The notes beneath the pieces were generated by a model. That model had not been told where the DNA came from. It made no database searches and saw only the letters and a program-made list of their open reading frames with translations. A program made the position numbers and the translations under genes. Below are positions 37,240 to 46,829 of a stretch of 64,000 nucleotides of DNA, piece by piece. The first letter of the stretch is position 1. Every line of letters begins with the position of its first letter. Source of the DNA: Qipengyuania atrilutea (GTDB lineage: Bacteria; Pseudomonadota; Alphaproteobacteria; Sphingomonadales; Sphingomonadaceae); NCBI RefSeq assembly GCF_013370205.1, contig NZ_JABWGV010000003.1, positions 186,001 to 250,000 of the forward strand, given 5' to 3'.

Positions 37240-38757
37240 ATGCGCAAGACCCTAACCCTCCTCGCTCCCATGGCGCTCCTCGCGGGTTGCATGTCCGGTC
37301 CCGACTATGCCGGTCCCCCGCAACTTGCGACCGCCGCAGGCAATGCGTTCGTACGCGCCGGCCCCGAAATCGATCCGTTTGCGCCGATTGCCGGCGACTG
37401 GTGGACGCTGCTCGGCGATCCGGTTCTCAATGAACTGGAGGCGCGCGCGCTGGTCGGCAATCCGGGCGTGGCCGCGGCGCGCGCTCGCATCGAACAGGCA
37501 AGGGCTTCTGTCCGCCAGGAGCGCGCCAACCGGCTACCCGCCGTGGCTGCGCAGGCGACTGCGGTCCAGGCGAATATCCCAGGGCTAGATATCGGCAGTG
37601 GCCCGCCCCCGGGATCGCCCGGCGCTCCTGCAGACACCGAAGAGCAGGACAGCCTCAGCGTCTACAACGTCGGGCTCAATGCAAACTGGGAGATCGATTT
37701 CGCTGGGGGGCAGGCACGGCGTGTCGAGGCCATTAACGCTCAGGCTGCGGCCTCGGTGGCGAACGCCGAGGATGCGAAAGTCCAGCTCGCCGCCGAAATC
37801 GCGCGGGCGTATGTGAGCCTGCGAGAAGCGCAAGGGCGGCTCGAGCTTGTCCAGCGAGAGCGCGACTTGCAGCAGCAAATTCTCGAACTGACCTATCAGC
37901 GCTATACACAGGGCGCTCTCGCGCTGTTCCCGGTCGGTAACGCGAACGCCGAGCTCGAACTGCTCAAGTCGCAGATCGCGGAAGCTCAAGCGGACATCGA
38001 TGTATTCAAAGACACGCTCGCGGTGCTGACGGGCGAAGCGCCCGGCGCACTCGACGGGCTCCTGGCGGCTCAGGCCGAAATTCCGCTTCCCCCCGAACGG
38101 GTCGCGGTGGGCGATCCCGCAGCGCTAATAGCGCGGCGGCCGGATGTTCGAGCCGCCGAACGCATGCTGGCCGCGGCGAATGCGCGCATTGGCGTGGCAG
38201 AGGCTGCTCGCTTCCCCAAGATTTCCTTCATGGGGATTCTCGGTTTGGGCGGATCGGAGCCCGACGACATCCTGGACCCGGGCAACTTATCGGCAATCGC
38301 TTTGCCGCGGCTGCAGTGGAACCTGCTTGATTTCGGCCGCACGGCAGCATCGATCGATCAGGCCGAGAGTGCGCGCGACGAGGCCGAAGCGCGCTATCTT
38401 GAAGTGGTCCTGGGCGCACTACGCGACGCCGAACAATCGCTTGCTCGGTTCGGGCAACAAAGAGCCAACGTAGCCGCGCTGGCGCAGATCAGTCGGCAGG
38501 CCGACACGGCTGCGGAGCTTAACGAGCAACGCCGCGCCGCGGGGGTAATCTCGCAAGGCGAACTCAACACTTCGATCCGCAAGCGCGAACAGGCCAGAGC
38601 AAATCTCGATCGGGCGATCGCCGCCATGACAAATGGCTGGATCGCGATCCAGAAGTCGCTTGGGTTGGGATGGGTCGAATTGTCTCGCGACAATCGCACG
38701 TCGGTTGAGCCAGCTCCGGTCGATCGAAAATCAGTTATGAAACCTGAACAGAGTTAG
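37240..38757 (+). CDS. Outer-membrane efflux factor (TolC/NodT type)
   Basis: A 505-residue outer-membrane lipoprotein starting at ATG 37240, 7 bases after emrB. The signal peptide ends in a lipobox LLAGC, followed by MSGPDYAGPP. Two OEP repeats follow, each with the long periplasmic coiled-coil, and the tail carries the GVISQGELNTSIRKREQARANL type helix. It completes the Emr tripartite system. The hairpin at 39039-39078, about 280 bases on, could end transcription. Confidence 0.9.
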   Translation: MRKTLTLLAPMALLAGCMSGPDYAGPPQLATAAGNAFVRAGPEIDPFAPIAGDWWTLLGDPVLNELEARALVGNPGVAAARARIEQARASVRQERANRLPAVAAQATAVQANIPGLDIGSGPPPGSPGAPADTEEQDSLSVYNVGLNANWEIDFAGGQARRVEAINAQAAASVANAEDAKVQLAAEIARAYVSLREAQGRLELVQRERDLQQQILELTYQRYTQGALALFPVGNANAELELLKSQIAEAQADIDVFKDTLAVLTGEAPGALDGLLAAQAEIPLPPERVAVGDPAALIARRPDVRAAERMLAAANARIGVAEAARFPKISFMGILGLGGSEPDDILDPGNLSAIALPRLQWNLLDFGRTAASIDQAESARDEAEARYLEVVLGALRDAEQSLARFGQQRANVAALAQISRQADTAAELNEQRRAAGVISQGELNTSIRKREQARANLDRAIAAMTNGWIAIQKSLGLGWVELSRDNRTSVEPAPVDRKSVMKPEQS

Positions 38758-39197
38758 GATAAGTTTTCTCAGAAGTCTGCCCCGCAGCCCCTTCCAACTT
38801 TTCCTAACGCGTCAGCACCTCGTGCACTACGACCCAATCTTGGATCATAGGGGTCAGCATGTTTCCGCCTTTCGCAGAGTGCGTTTGCCAGTATCACCAT
38901 CGGATATCCCGATTGCACTATTCGGTGACTCTTCATTGTCGTTTCTATGTAAGGCCTTAAGCTTTCCGCGAGCATCTCGTAGCGACATCAACGAGCGATC
39001 GTACAGGCATTTCGAGTGCAGCTCGCATTTGGCCGGTTCGATGACCGCCTCGTCGGTAGGCTTACGAGGCGGTCATCGAGCATTACGCCGCTCTGGAAAA
39101 GCTATAAAGTCATGGGTCGAAATACGAACTAGCTGGCACTGTCCGTTCGGGTCGTTGGGAGGACCACCGATCTCCCCGCCAACACGATCTGGACCTG
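38758..39197. other. Intergenic region between efflux operon and TonB receptor
   Basis: About 440 bases without a convincing gene; a 68-codon minus-strand frame at 38769-38975 has no protein character. The main feature is the strong hairpin at 39039-39078. The two neighbouring genes are convergent. Confidence 0.6.
39039..39078. repeat. Perfect 15-bp inverted repeat (hairpin)
   Basis: cgatgaccgcctcgt at 39039-39053 pairs perfectly with acgaggcggtcatcg at 39064-39078, leaving a 10-base loop. There is no T-tract on either strand, so it is not a classical terminator, though it could still slow transcription between the convergent efflux and TonB receptor genes. It could also be a repeat-family element or protein-binding site. 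Confidence 0.75.
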
Positions 39198-42134
39198 TTA
39201 GAAACTGAACCCCAAAGCAACACCATATCTACGAGGATCCAAAGTGTAGATATTGGTAAAATTCCCCGAGGATGCGTCGGTCAAGTACAATCCTGTCACC
39301 GAGCTGCTGTCGAAAATGTTCTGAACAAATCCGCGCACGAACCAACGCTCATCCGCACTGTTCAACTGCACGATCGCGTTGGCTTGCACGAATGGCTCGA
39401 TCCGGTTGACCCTGCCGTTAAAGATATTGCCGTATTGCTCACCAGTCAGCGCTACGTCCACGCGAGGAACCAGAGTCATGCCATTGTCGAAAGTGGCGGT
39501 GTACTGCACACCCATCGAAACCTTCATTTCGGGGGCCTGCGGCAACTTGTTCCCTTTTATGTTGACCTCTACGCCAGGGCTTAATACCGCAAGGCCGCTG
39601 CCCGCCGGAACGGCTCCGGCCAAGACATCGCAAATGCTGAATGCGCCGCTTGACGCAAGATTGCCGTCATTAGGAAATTCTTCGGGACCACGAAGACCCA
39701 GAGCTGCGTTCACTCCGGCCACGAATGCGTCGGCCGCGCCGGGGGCTGGCCCGGTTACGGCACAATTAGCACCGTTGCTAATATCCTTGATGATGACGGC
39801 ATCAGGATCGCCGCCACCCGGGTCGCGCGGATTGGAGAAGAACTGGTCGCCGGCAACTTCCGCGTTGAGATAACTGAACGTCAAGTTGACAAGCCAATCG
39901 GGATCGGGCCGGATAACGGACTCTAGTTCCACACCCCAGATATCGGCATCGATAGTATCATTAACTGAGGTACGGGCGACGATGCGGCTAAGCTGCAACC
40001 CGCTATACTTATAGTAGAATGCAGTAGCGTTTAATTGCAGTGCGCCATTCGCAAAGGTATTTTTCGATCCGATTTCAAATGCGTCGATGGTTTCTGATCC
40101 GAAGCTTTCAGCCACATCGAAAACGGGCGAAAGGGGCGGGTTGATACCCCCGGATTTATAGCCCCTGGCATAAGATGCGTAAATCGAATTGTCAGGCGTA
40201 ACTTCGTAGTCGAGCACCGCACGCCCGGTTATTTCATCGAAACCTACTTCTCTAAATTGCGTTAGCTGCTCACCTGGCGTACCAGGATCGGCATCAAAAA
40301 GACCAGAGGGACCGGTTAAGGGAGTGATCGGGCTGTCGAACGGCTCCCCGTCATTCGCGTAAGGATTGAGGAAGCTAATCAAGGTCGTGCGCGCAGTCAC
40401 GTCTTTCTTGTCGTCGTTATACCGCAAACCTCCGGTGAAGGTCAGACGCTCGGTCAGGTCGACGTAGATCTCCCCGAACACACCGAAGCTCTCAAGATTA
40501 GCCTCGAGAGAATTGTTGCGGTACATGGATGTTGCGAAGTAGGATGGCGGTGCACCGCCTGCCAAAGTACCAAACGATCCCAGAATGGCACTGGCGTAGT
40601 CAAGCGCGAATGAGTTTACATAGTAACTGTTGTCGGTAGTCCTGGACTTTGCATAGATCCCTCCGAGCAGGAAATTGAATGCTCCGTCGAAATCACTGGA
40701 AAGGAGGATTTCGCCGCTCCAGGATTCGCGTTGCTCTGAAGACCTGTCGAAGGATAGCGGCGTTTCGCCGCACAATACATTACCTTCGAACGCGCCCCTG
40801 TTCCCATCATCGTTATCGGAGGTGCACAATACGCCCCCTGGGCCATTGGGGATGAGAGCCTCCACAATCGGGGTAAAATACGCCGACGAACCTGGCACGA
40901 ACGCCGGTGCAGGTGCGGGGAGGCCGGTAGGCAAACCGTTGGCCGCGAAGCCGGACAACACGTTCAAGGCCGTAGCAAAGCCGGTACGATCCTGAATGCC
41001 CAGAAAGTAGTCCTGCCGGGAATCGACTTCGGTGTCCTGATAAAGACCGGTTGCAGTCAGTGTCATAGCTCCGATGCGCTGCTCGAGACGGGCCTGTAGC
41101 TGCACTTCATCGGCAAAATAGAATGGAGTATACGCCGTGTTTACCGTGCGCACATCGTCGGGCTTATCGAATCCTGCAAATGCATCGGGGCCGTACAGGC
41201 TTCCCAATCCCAGTACTGAGGGAATTCCCTGAATAGCGAAGAACTCTTGCGAACTGAGCGTTGCGCCGACTGTGGAATTGGCATTGGTGATGTCAAAGTC
41301 GCGGCGATTGTTCAGACAACCCAGCACGCCGAGCGGGTCACGCTGGCAGGCCTGCTTTTGATTACGTAAACGGGTGTCATCTTCCCTGAAATAATATGCC
41401 ATGAAGTCGAGAGTGGTATCGGCACCGGGTTCAAAACGAAGAGAACCACGAACAGCGTACATGTCTCGGTCGTCGACATCCGAATTGTCGAAAAGGTTTG
41501 TGGTGTAACCGTCGCGATTCAGAAAGAATCCGGCTACCCGAACGCCGATAGAATCGCCGATCGGGACATTGACCATCCCTTCGGCCTTGATGCTGTTGTA
41601 ATTCCCATACTCGAACTCTCCGGCCGCGCCGAAAGAACCGAGGTCAGGCTTGGCTGTCACAAGGTTGACAACACCCGAGGTAGCGTTGCGGCCGAAGAGG
41701 GTGCCCTGCGGCCCCCGTAGGACCTCAATTCTCTCAAGGTCAAAATATTCTGTTTCGAACAGCCGGGTACCAAAAAGAGGGGAACCATTGATATGGATAG
41801 CCGTCGCTGCGTCACACGTCACACCAACACAAAGATCGCCGATACCACGGATGGTGAAGGACGACCCGGTGAAGTTGCCCTTCGAAAATGAGACGTTCGG
41901 GAGCGTCAATTGAAGGTCAGCAGCGTTTTCGATCTGCTGGCTTTCGAGAGCCGTAGCATCGAAGGCACTGACCGCGATCGGCACCTCTTGCAGACTCTGA
42001 GATTGGCGTTGGGCCGTCACGATGATTACGGATCCTTGGGGTTCCGCCTCATCAGTTGTGGAATCCTGCGCTAAAGCCATCTGCGGCCAAGCCAAGATGG
42101 CCGAAGTGGCGAGCACCATCGCTCTCAGTGTCAT
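39198..42134 (-). CDS. TonB-dependent outer-membrane receptor
   Basis: A 978-residue receptor with a signal peptide ending in MALAQDS, a TonB-box-like segment before VIIVTAQRQSQSLQEVPIAV, a plug domain (FTIRGIGD, IEVLRGPQGTLFGRNATSGV) and a 22-strand-type barrel ending in phenylalanine (GVALGFSF). These import large or hydrophobic substrates using TonB energy. It lies downstream of the leftward catabolic operon in the same direction, separated by a terminator, so it probably has its own promoter but may import the same substrate. Confidence 0.93.
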   Translation of the reverse strand: MTLRAMVLATSAILAWPQMALAQDSTTDEAEPQGSVIIVTAQRQSQSLQEVPIAVSAFDATALESQQIENAADLQLTLPNVSFSKGNFTGSSFTIRGIGDLCVGVTCDAATAIHINGSPLFGTRLFETEYFDLERIEVLRGPQGTLFGRNATSGVVNLVTAKPDLGSFGAAGEFEYGNYNSIKAEGMVNVPIGDSIGVRVAGFFLNRDGYTTNLFDNSDVDDRDMYAVRGSLRFEPGADTTLDFMAYYFREDDTRLRNQKQACQRDPLGVLGCLNNRRDFDITNANSTVGATLSSQEFFAIQGIPSVLGLGSLYGPDAFAGFDKPDDVRTVNTAYTPFYFADEVQLQARLEQRIGAMTLTATGLYQDTEVDSRQDYFLGIQDRTGFATALNVLSGFAANGLPTGLPAPAPAFVPGSSAYFTPIVEALIPNGPGGVLCTSDNDDGNRGAFEGNVLCGETPLSFDRSSEQRESWSGEILLSSDFDGAFNFLLGGIYAKSRTTDNSYYVNSFALDYASAILGSFGTLAGGAPPSYFATSMYRNNSLEANLESFGVFGEIYVDLTERLTFTGGLRYNDDKKDVTARTTLISFLNPYANDGEPFDSPITPLTGPSGLFDADPGTPGEQLTQFREVGFDEITGRAVLDYEVTPDNSIYASYARGYKSGGINPPLSPVFDVAESFGSETIDAFEIGSKNTFANGALQLNATAFYYKYSGLQLSRIVARTSVNDTIDADIWGVELESVIRPDPDWLVNLTFSYLNAEVAGDQFFSNPRDPGGGDPDAVIIKDISNGANCAVTGPAPGAADAFVAGVNAALGLRGPEEFPNDGNLASSGAFSICDVLAGAVPAGSGLAVLSPGVEVNIKGNKLPQAPEMKVSMGVQYTATFDNGMTLVPRVDVALTGEQYGNIFNGRVNRIEPFVQANAIVQLNSADERWFVRGFVQNIFDSSSVTGLYLTDASSGNFTNIYTLDPRRYGVALGFSF

Positions 42135-42195
42135 ATAGCATCCCTTCCCATCTCTTCAGTGCAACGATAATTGGCTCCGCCGCTTACTGCAAAAT

Positions 42196-42218
42196 GGGGC
42201 GACCTCGAGGGTCGCCCC
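42196..42218 (-). terminator. Terminator between hydrolase operon and TonB receptor
   Basis: ggggcgacc and ggtcgcccc form a 9-bp stem with a 5-base loop. On the minus strand the stem is followed by ATTTTGC, a weak T-tract, so it probably ends the operon that finishes with the alpha/beta hydrolase. Confidence 0.7.
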
Positions 42219-42553
42219 TTAGTCTAAGGAGAGGAGAGGGAGAGAATTAGCCCAATCCCCGTCCATGGGCATATAAATCCGCGTGATATTAGTAAAGCGC
42301 CTTATCTTTTGACCCCATGGGCCACGATCCAGACCGCACGCGGAGTGAACGTTTGCTAAAGATCAGCAATGGTTGGCGCGCTAAGCGAGTTGCTCCCGAT
42401 AAAGCTTTTGCCCCAGCTGGCATCGAGACCAACGAAGCGTTCGCCGTGCCGACGGCGACAATAGTTCGGATATAGTACAAGATGAATATGGACGCCCTTT
42501 GCCCCCATCTCGCTGGCCTCTGACCAGGAACCAGCCTCTTAGTATGGGGGATC
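42219..42553. other. Non-coding stretch after the alpha/beta hydrolase
   Basis: About 335 bases without a gene I can support. Frames on both strands cover it but lack start signals and domain-like sequence, and the minus-strand one overlaps the hydrolase in another frame. A purine-rich aggagaggagaggga patch is at about 42228-42242. Confidence 0.5.
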
Positions 42554-43525
42554 TCAGAGGCTCCAAAAGGCCAGTACCGCCCGTAGCGCAGCGACGAACG
42601 CGAGCGGCTGATCCAGCATGAGATGATGGCGTGCATCGGGCACTGCAACAATTGGTATCTTTCCCCCTCCCAGTTCCCGGATATAGCGGGCGGAATCGCG
42701 ATCAAAGAGCTGACTTTTCTCGCCGTACACAATCGCTTTGCGCCCGGGCGCATCGACCAGCCTCTGGCCTACTGTCAGCCATTCGTCGGGCTTGTTGCTG
42801 CGCCGGAACACTTCGGGAGAAAACTTCCATGTCCACTCCTCGCCATCGCGGCGGAGAGAGTGATAGGCCATGTAATCCATCAGGAACGGCTCACCAACTG
42901 CCTGCGGCGGCGACAGGATATACCTCTCGCGCGCCGCTTCGTAGGTGGGGTAGCGTCGCACCGGTTTGTCAGGATTACCCGACCCGGGGCTCGATCTGCC
43001 CATGGTCCAGTATTTCTCCAGCTTTTCGGGCCGCATCACCATGAGATCGCAGACAATAACGCCGGCGAAGGCATCCGGCGATTGGGAAACGGCGGTCAGC
43101 GCTGCACCCGAGCCGAAACTATGGGCGATGATCGTCGGTCTGCTTCCATCTGCAAACAAATCGAGCGCTTCGCTGATCTCGACAAATTCCTTTCCCCGCG
43201 CAGCTATATCGGCCACGCCGCGCATCTCGCTATCGCCCATACCGGCCAGATCGAACGCCACCACGTCGTAGTCTTCGGCAAGGTACGGTGCGATGAAGGC
43301 AAAGCAGCGGGCATGGGCGAGAAAACCGTGAGTCATGAGCAATTTGGGCCGGTCACGCCTGCCCCAGCGAAGATAATGCACCCGCGCGCCACCAACCTCT
43401 ACGAAGCCTTCCTCACGGGGCACGCTCAGCGCCCAGGCGAACCATTCGGGTATATCCGCCCCGTCGCCGGCCCATACGGGATCAATATCTGTTGACCCGT
43501 CGTGGATTGGTTTCATTTCATTCAT
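42554..43525 (-). CDS. Alpha/beta hydrolase, probable lactone or ester hydrolase
   Basis: A 323-residue alpha/beta hydrolase. I use the ATG at 43525 (MNEMKPIHDG), which overlaps the stop of the Baeyer-Villiger monooxygenase as ATGA. The nucleophile Ser136 is in AHSFGSG, the oxyanion region is MTHGFLAHAR (about 64-73) and the C-terminal His lies in PDARHHLMLDQP. A hydrolase coupled to a Baeyer-Villiger monooxygenase is the known arrangement for opening the ester or lactone the monooxygenase makes. No signal peptide; cytoplasmic. Confidence 0.85.
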   Translation of the reverse strand: MNEMKPIHDGSTDIDPVWAGDGADIPEWFAWALSVPREEGFVEVGGARVHYLRWGRRDRPKLLMTHGFLAHARCFAFIAPYLAEDYDVVAFDLAGMGDSEMRGVADIAARGKEFVEISEALDLFADGSRPTIIAHSFGSGAALTAVSQSPDAFAGVIVCDLMVMRPEKLEKYWTMGRSSPGSGNPDKPVRRYPTYEAARERYILSPPQAVGEPFLMDYMAYHSLRRDGEEWTWKFSPEVFRRSNKPDEWLTVGQRLVDAPGRKAIVYGEKSQLFDRDSARYIRELGGGKIPIVAVPDARHHLMLDQPLAFVAALRAVLAFWSL

Positions 43526-45159
43526 TTCGGCGCAGTCTCCATACCGGATAGTGTATTCCTGATAAAACCACGATAATCGTGCCGTGCGACATCGTGGCAT
43601 AGATCGGCGTAACCAGATACGCTGGGGAAATTGATCAGTTGTCGGGGTTTGCCGGGAATATTGGCGCCCATGTACCACGATTCAGCCTTGGGGAAGAGCG
43701 TCATCGACCCTACTTGGGCGACCATATCGGTCCAGCTTCGCTCGGCCAGCGCATCGGCTTCGAAAAGGCCGATCCTGTTATCGCGCAGCCAGATCAGGAA
43801 ATCGCAGATCCAGTCACCCTGGATTTCGGCGCTTGTCGGACCGTTGGAAAAGCCTGAAGGGCTGAGCGGGCCGTAGGCGAACAGCATGTTCGGAAATTGG
43901 GCGACGGCCATGCCCAGATAGGCTTTGATCTCACTCTTCCATGCTTCTGCCAGCGCCAGCCTTCCGCGGCCGGTGATGTTCATGTCGATGAGCCCGCCAC
44001 GACCGGCATCGAAGCCGGTCGCGAAGACAATGAGATCGCACGGGATCATGCCAGTGGCTGTTTCTATCCCGGCCTCGGTGACGCGAGTGATCGCGGTGTC
44101 GTTCAGATCGACCAGCGTCACATTGTCTTGTGCGAAGATCTCGTAATAATTCTGTTCGAGCGATGGTCGCTTGGTCCCGAAGGGATGTGGCGGCTCATCG
44201 GGAGCGAGCTTCTCGGCAATGGTCGGGTCGCAGATCCGCTCGCGCACCTTGTCACGCCAGAACTCGTAGGCGTGGCGATTGGCGTCCTCGTTCGTCAGTA
44301 TGTCAGCGAAATTATGATACCAGAAGCGCAACCCTCCTCGCTGCCACAAATCCTCGAAATGCGTAGTCCGCTCTTCCTCGGTCACAGCCAGGGCCGAAAT
44401 GTCCAGCGATTGGCATTCGAAACCGCCACTTGTCGTAAGCCTTTTCTGGAAGACAGCGGGATATTCGGATTTTTCGCGAAGCTGACGATCAGCGTCCAGT
44501 TTTTCCTGCCGCATGGGAAGGGCGAGAATCGGGGTTCGCTGAAAAAGCGTCAGCTGCTCCGCGCAGCTTGCCGCCTCCTGCGCCACCTGTACGCCGCTGG
44601 CACCCGTGCCGATCAGGGCGATCCGGCGGCCGGAAAGGTCGATGCCTTCCTGCGGCCAGCGGGCGGTATGGCACCATTCGCCTTCGAAATCGCTAAGGCC
44701 CGGGATATCGGGAATGTAGGGTTTCGAGGCGAACCCCAGGGCCGGCAAGAGGAAACGCGCGCTTACTTTTCCGCCATCGTCGAGCTTCAATCGCCAGCAG
44801 GCGGTGTCTTCATCGAACGGCGCGCTTTCGACCCGTGTTTTCATTCGCATTGCCGGCCAGAGGTCGAGCGTATCGCAGACGTGGAGGAAATAGGCGCGCA
44901 GTTCTTCCCAGCCTGGAAATCGTTCGCTCCACGTCCAGCTTTTCCATACTTCCGCAATGGAAAATTCGTAAAGTGGAACCTGGGAATCGACCCGTGCTCC
45001 CGGATAGCGGTTCCAGTACCAGATTCCGCCCGGCTGCTCCGCTGCGTCTACCAGCAGAACATCGAACCCCGCCTGACGCAGCTTGTAAAGCAGGTATATT
45101 CCGCTGAACCCGGCCCCGACGATTACGACATCATAGTCAGGAGGGGGCGAATGGCTCAC
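43522..45159 (-). CDS. Baeyer-Villiger-type flavin monooxygenase
   Basis: A 545-residue type I Baeyer-Villiger monooxygenase that inserts oxygen next to a ketone using NADPH and FAD. The first Rossmann motif is VGAGFSG (residues 14-20), the second GTGASG (about 184-189), and between them lies the family fingerprint FEGEWCHTARWP (158-169), matching FxGxxxHxxxWP. Both ends are coupled by ATGA overlaps, to the acyl-CoA synthetase upstream and the hydrolase downstream. Within this cluster the substrate should be a cyclic or long ketone; that is inference. Confidence 0.9.
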   Translation of the reverse strand: MSHSPPPDYDVVIVGAGFSGIYLLYKLRQAGFDVLLVDAAEQPGGIWYWNRYPGARVDSQVPLYEFSIAEVWKSWTWSERFPGWEELRAYFLHVCDTLDLWPAMRMKTRVESAPFDEDTACWRLKLDDGGKVSARFLLPALGFASKPYIPDIPGLSDFEGEWCHTARWPQEGIDLSGRRIALIGTGASGVQVAQEAASCAEQLTLFQRTPILALPMRQEKLDADRQLREKSEYPAVFQKRLTTSGGFECQSLDISALAVTEEERTTHFEDLWQRGGLRFWYHNFADILTNEDANRHAYEFWRDKVRERICDPTIAEKLAPDEPPHPFGTKRPSLEQNYYEIFAQDNVTLVDLNDTAITRVTEAGIETATGMIPCDLIVFATGFDAGRGGLIDMNITGRGRLALAEAWKSEIKAYLGMAVAQFPNMLFAYGPLSPSGFSNGPTSAEIQGDWICDFLIWLRDNRIGLFEADALAERSWTDMVAQVGSMTLFPKAESWYMGANIPGKPRQLINFPSVSGYADLCHDVARHDYRGFIRNTLSGMETAPK

Positions 45160-46766
45160 GAGGCCCCGGCACCCGCTTTCGCGATGTCTTTAGCCGTAGT
45201 ATAATCCGCCTTGCCGTTTGACGCGCGCAAGGCGGTTTGCGTTGGGCAAATCGCCTTGGGCGTTTTGTAACCTGCCAGTTGCTGGCGCACGTGATCCTTG
45301 ATCGCTTGCGCGTCGAAGTCCGCATCCTGGGTCAAATGCACCACAGCGGTCACCGCTTCGCCCCATTTTTCGTCAGGCACCCCGACGACAAGCGCGTCGG
45401 CAATGGCGGGATGGGTTTTGAGCACTTCCTCCACCTCCTCGGGGTAAACCTTTTCACCTGCGGTGTTGATGCAGACGCTGCCGCGGCCCAGCAAGGTCAG
45501 GCTTCCATCGGATTCCACCCGGCACCAGTCGCCCGGGATGGAGTAACGCACGCCATCGATCGTCCTGAAAGTCTTGGCCGACTTTTCCGGGTCCTTGTAG
45601 TATCCTGTGGGGATTGCGCCCTTGCGGGCAATAAAGCCGGGCACGCCGCTCCCCGCCTCGACCTTCCGGTCGTTCTCGTCGAATACGTCGCAAAATTCCC
45701 CGATCCCGAATTTCGCGGTGTTGGTGCCGCCCTGTGCGGTCGTCACCGACAAGCCGTAGCCCAGCCCTTCCGAAGCGCCAAAACTGTCCATGAGGATGAC
45801 CTGGGGGATATGTTTGCACAGGCCCGCCTTTACCTGTTTACTCCACATGACGCCGGACGAGATGATCGAAATCAGGCTGCTCGTGTCCCAGCGCTTCGGG
45901 TGGGCGTCCAGCGCCTGCAGCATGGGTTTGGCAAAAGCGTCACCGACAATGGCGATGCTCTGCACCTTGTGCTGGTCCACCGCATCCCACAATTCTTCCG
46001 CGTCGAAGGATGGATCGGACAGCGTGACGATGGCCCCGCCCGACATGAGCGTGCCAATAGCAGTAATGAACCCGGTTCCATGCATCAGCGGGCACGCCGG
46101 CAAAGTGATGCGCGCAAGCTCGCCCTGCTTCACCAGGGCCACCATTTCCTCCATGGTCTGGGGAACCGGACCCAGCAGCTTTTGCGCGTCGAGCTGAGCC
46201 TTGCGCATATCATCGTGTCGCCACATCACGCCCTTGGGCATGCCGGTGGTACCGCCTGTATATATGAACAGCAGGTCATCGGGAGAACGCTCGATATCGA
46301 GAGGCGCGCCGTTACCTTCTACAAGTTTTTCGTAAGGAAGCGCGAAGGAAGCGATCTGCGAAGCATCGCCGATTTCTACAAATGTATGAACCTTGGTCAA
46401 CCGTTCCTTCAGTTCAAGAATGCAGTCGCGGAACTCGGAACTGTAAACAATTACCTCGCTATCGGAATCGTCGAAGATGTAGAAAACCTCCTCGGGACGG
46501 TAACGATAATTGATGTTCACGTGCGTGAGGCGGCCCTTGAAGCACGCGGCCATCAATTCCCCGTATTCGGAACGGTTGCGCATGTAGAAGGCTATCTTCG
46601 CCCCGTCGCCTGCACCTTGCGCGCGCAGATTGCGCGCCAAATTGTTCGAACGCTTCGACATTTCGGGCCAGCTAATGATCCGGTCGCCGTGAATCAGCGC
46701 CGGAGCATCTTCCGGGACCGCAGGTTCGATTGCATCAAGGATGTCGCCAAGGTTCCAGTCGATCAC
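45156..46766 (-). CDS. Acyl-CoA synthetase (AMP-binding family)
   Basis: A 536-residue ATP-dependent acid:CoA ligase. It starts with GTG at 46766, preceded by aaggagag. The P-loop is YTGGTTGMPKGVMWRH (about residues 170-185); the hinge and C-terminal domain show GDWCRVESDGSLTLLGRGS and NTAGEKVYPEEVEE, with the catalytic lysine near the end in SNGKADYTT. Resembles FadD-type ligases of steroid or long-chain acid degradation. It should activate the acid produced by oxidation in this cluster. Confidence 0.92.
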   Translation of the reverse strand: MIDWNLGDILDAIEPAVPEDAPALIHGDRIISWPEMSKRSNNLARNLRAQGAGDGAKIAFYMRNRSEYGELMAACFKGRLTHVNINYRYRPEEVFYIFDDSDSEVIVYSSEFRDCILELKERLTKVHTFVEIGDASQIASFALPYEKLVEGNGAPLDIERSPDDLLFIYTGGTTGMPKGVMWRHDDMRKAQLDAQKLLGPVPQTMEEMVALVKQGELARITLPACPLMHGTGFITAIGTLMSGGAIVTLSDPSFDAEELWDAVDQHKVQSIAIVGDAFAKPMLQALDAHPKRWDTSSLISIISSGVMWSKQVKAGLCKHIPQVILMDSFGASEGLGYGLSVTTAQGGTNTAKFGIGEFCDVFDENDRKVEAGSGVPGFIARKGAIPTGYYKDPEKSAKTFRTIDGVRYSIPGDWCRVESDGSLTLLGRGSVCINTAGEKVYPEEVEEVLKTHPAIADALVVGVPDEKWGEAVTAVVHLTQDADFDAQAIKDHVRQQLAGYKTPKAICPTQTALRASNGKADYTTAKDIAKAGAGAS

Positions 46767-46829
46767 GTATTAATTCCTCTCTCCTTGGTGGCCACGATTT
46801 TGTCGGTAGCGTGCGCCTAATTCATCGTC

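Noticed and set aside
38769-38975. 68-codon minus-strand frame in the gap before the TonB receptor
   Set aside because: No signal, domain or plausible start site; composition not protein-like.
42289-42753. 154-codon minus-strand frame near the hydrolase end
   Set aside because: Overlaps the hydrolase in another frame and lacks a start site; treated as non-coding.
43897-46820. Long plus-strand frames (43897-45204 and 45237-46820)
   Set aside because: They are antisense to the Baeyer-Villiger monooxygenase and acyl-CoA synthetase, whose motifs are complete; the shadow frames have none.
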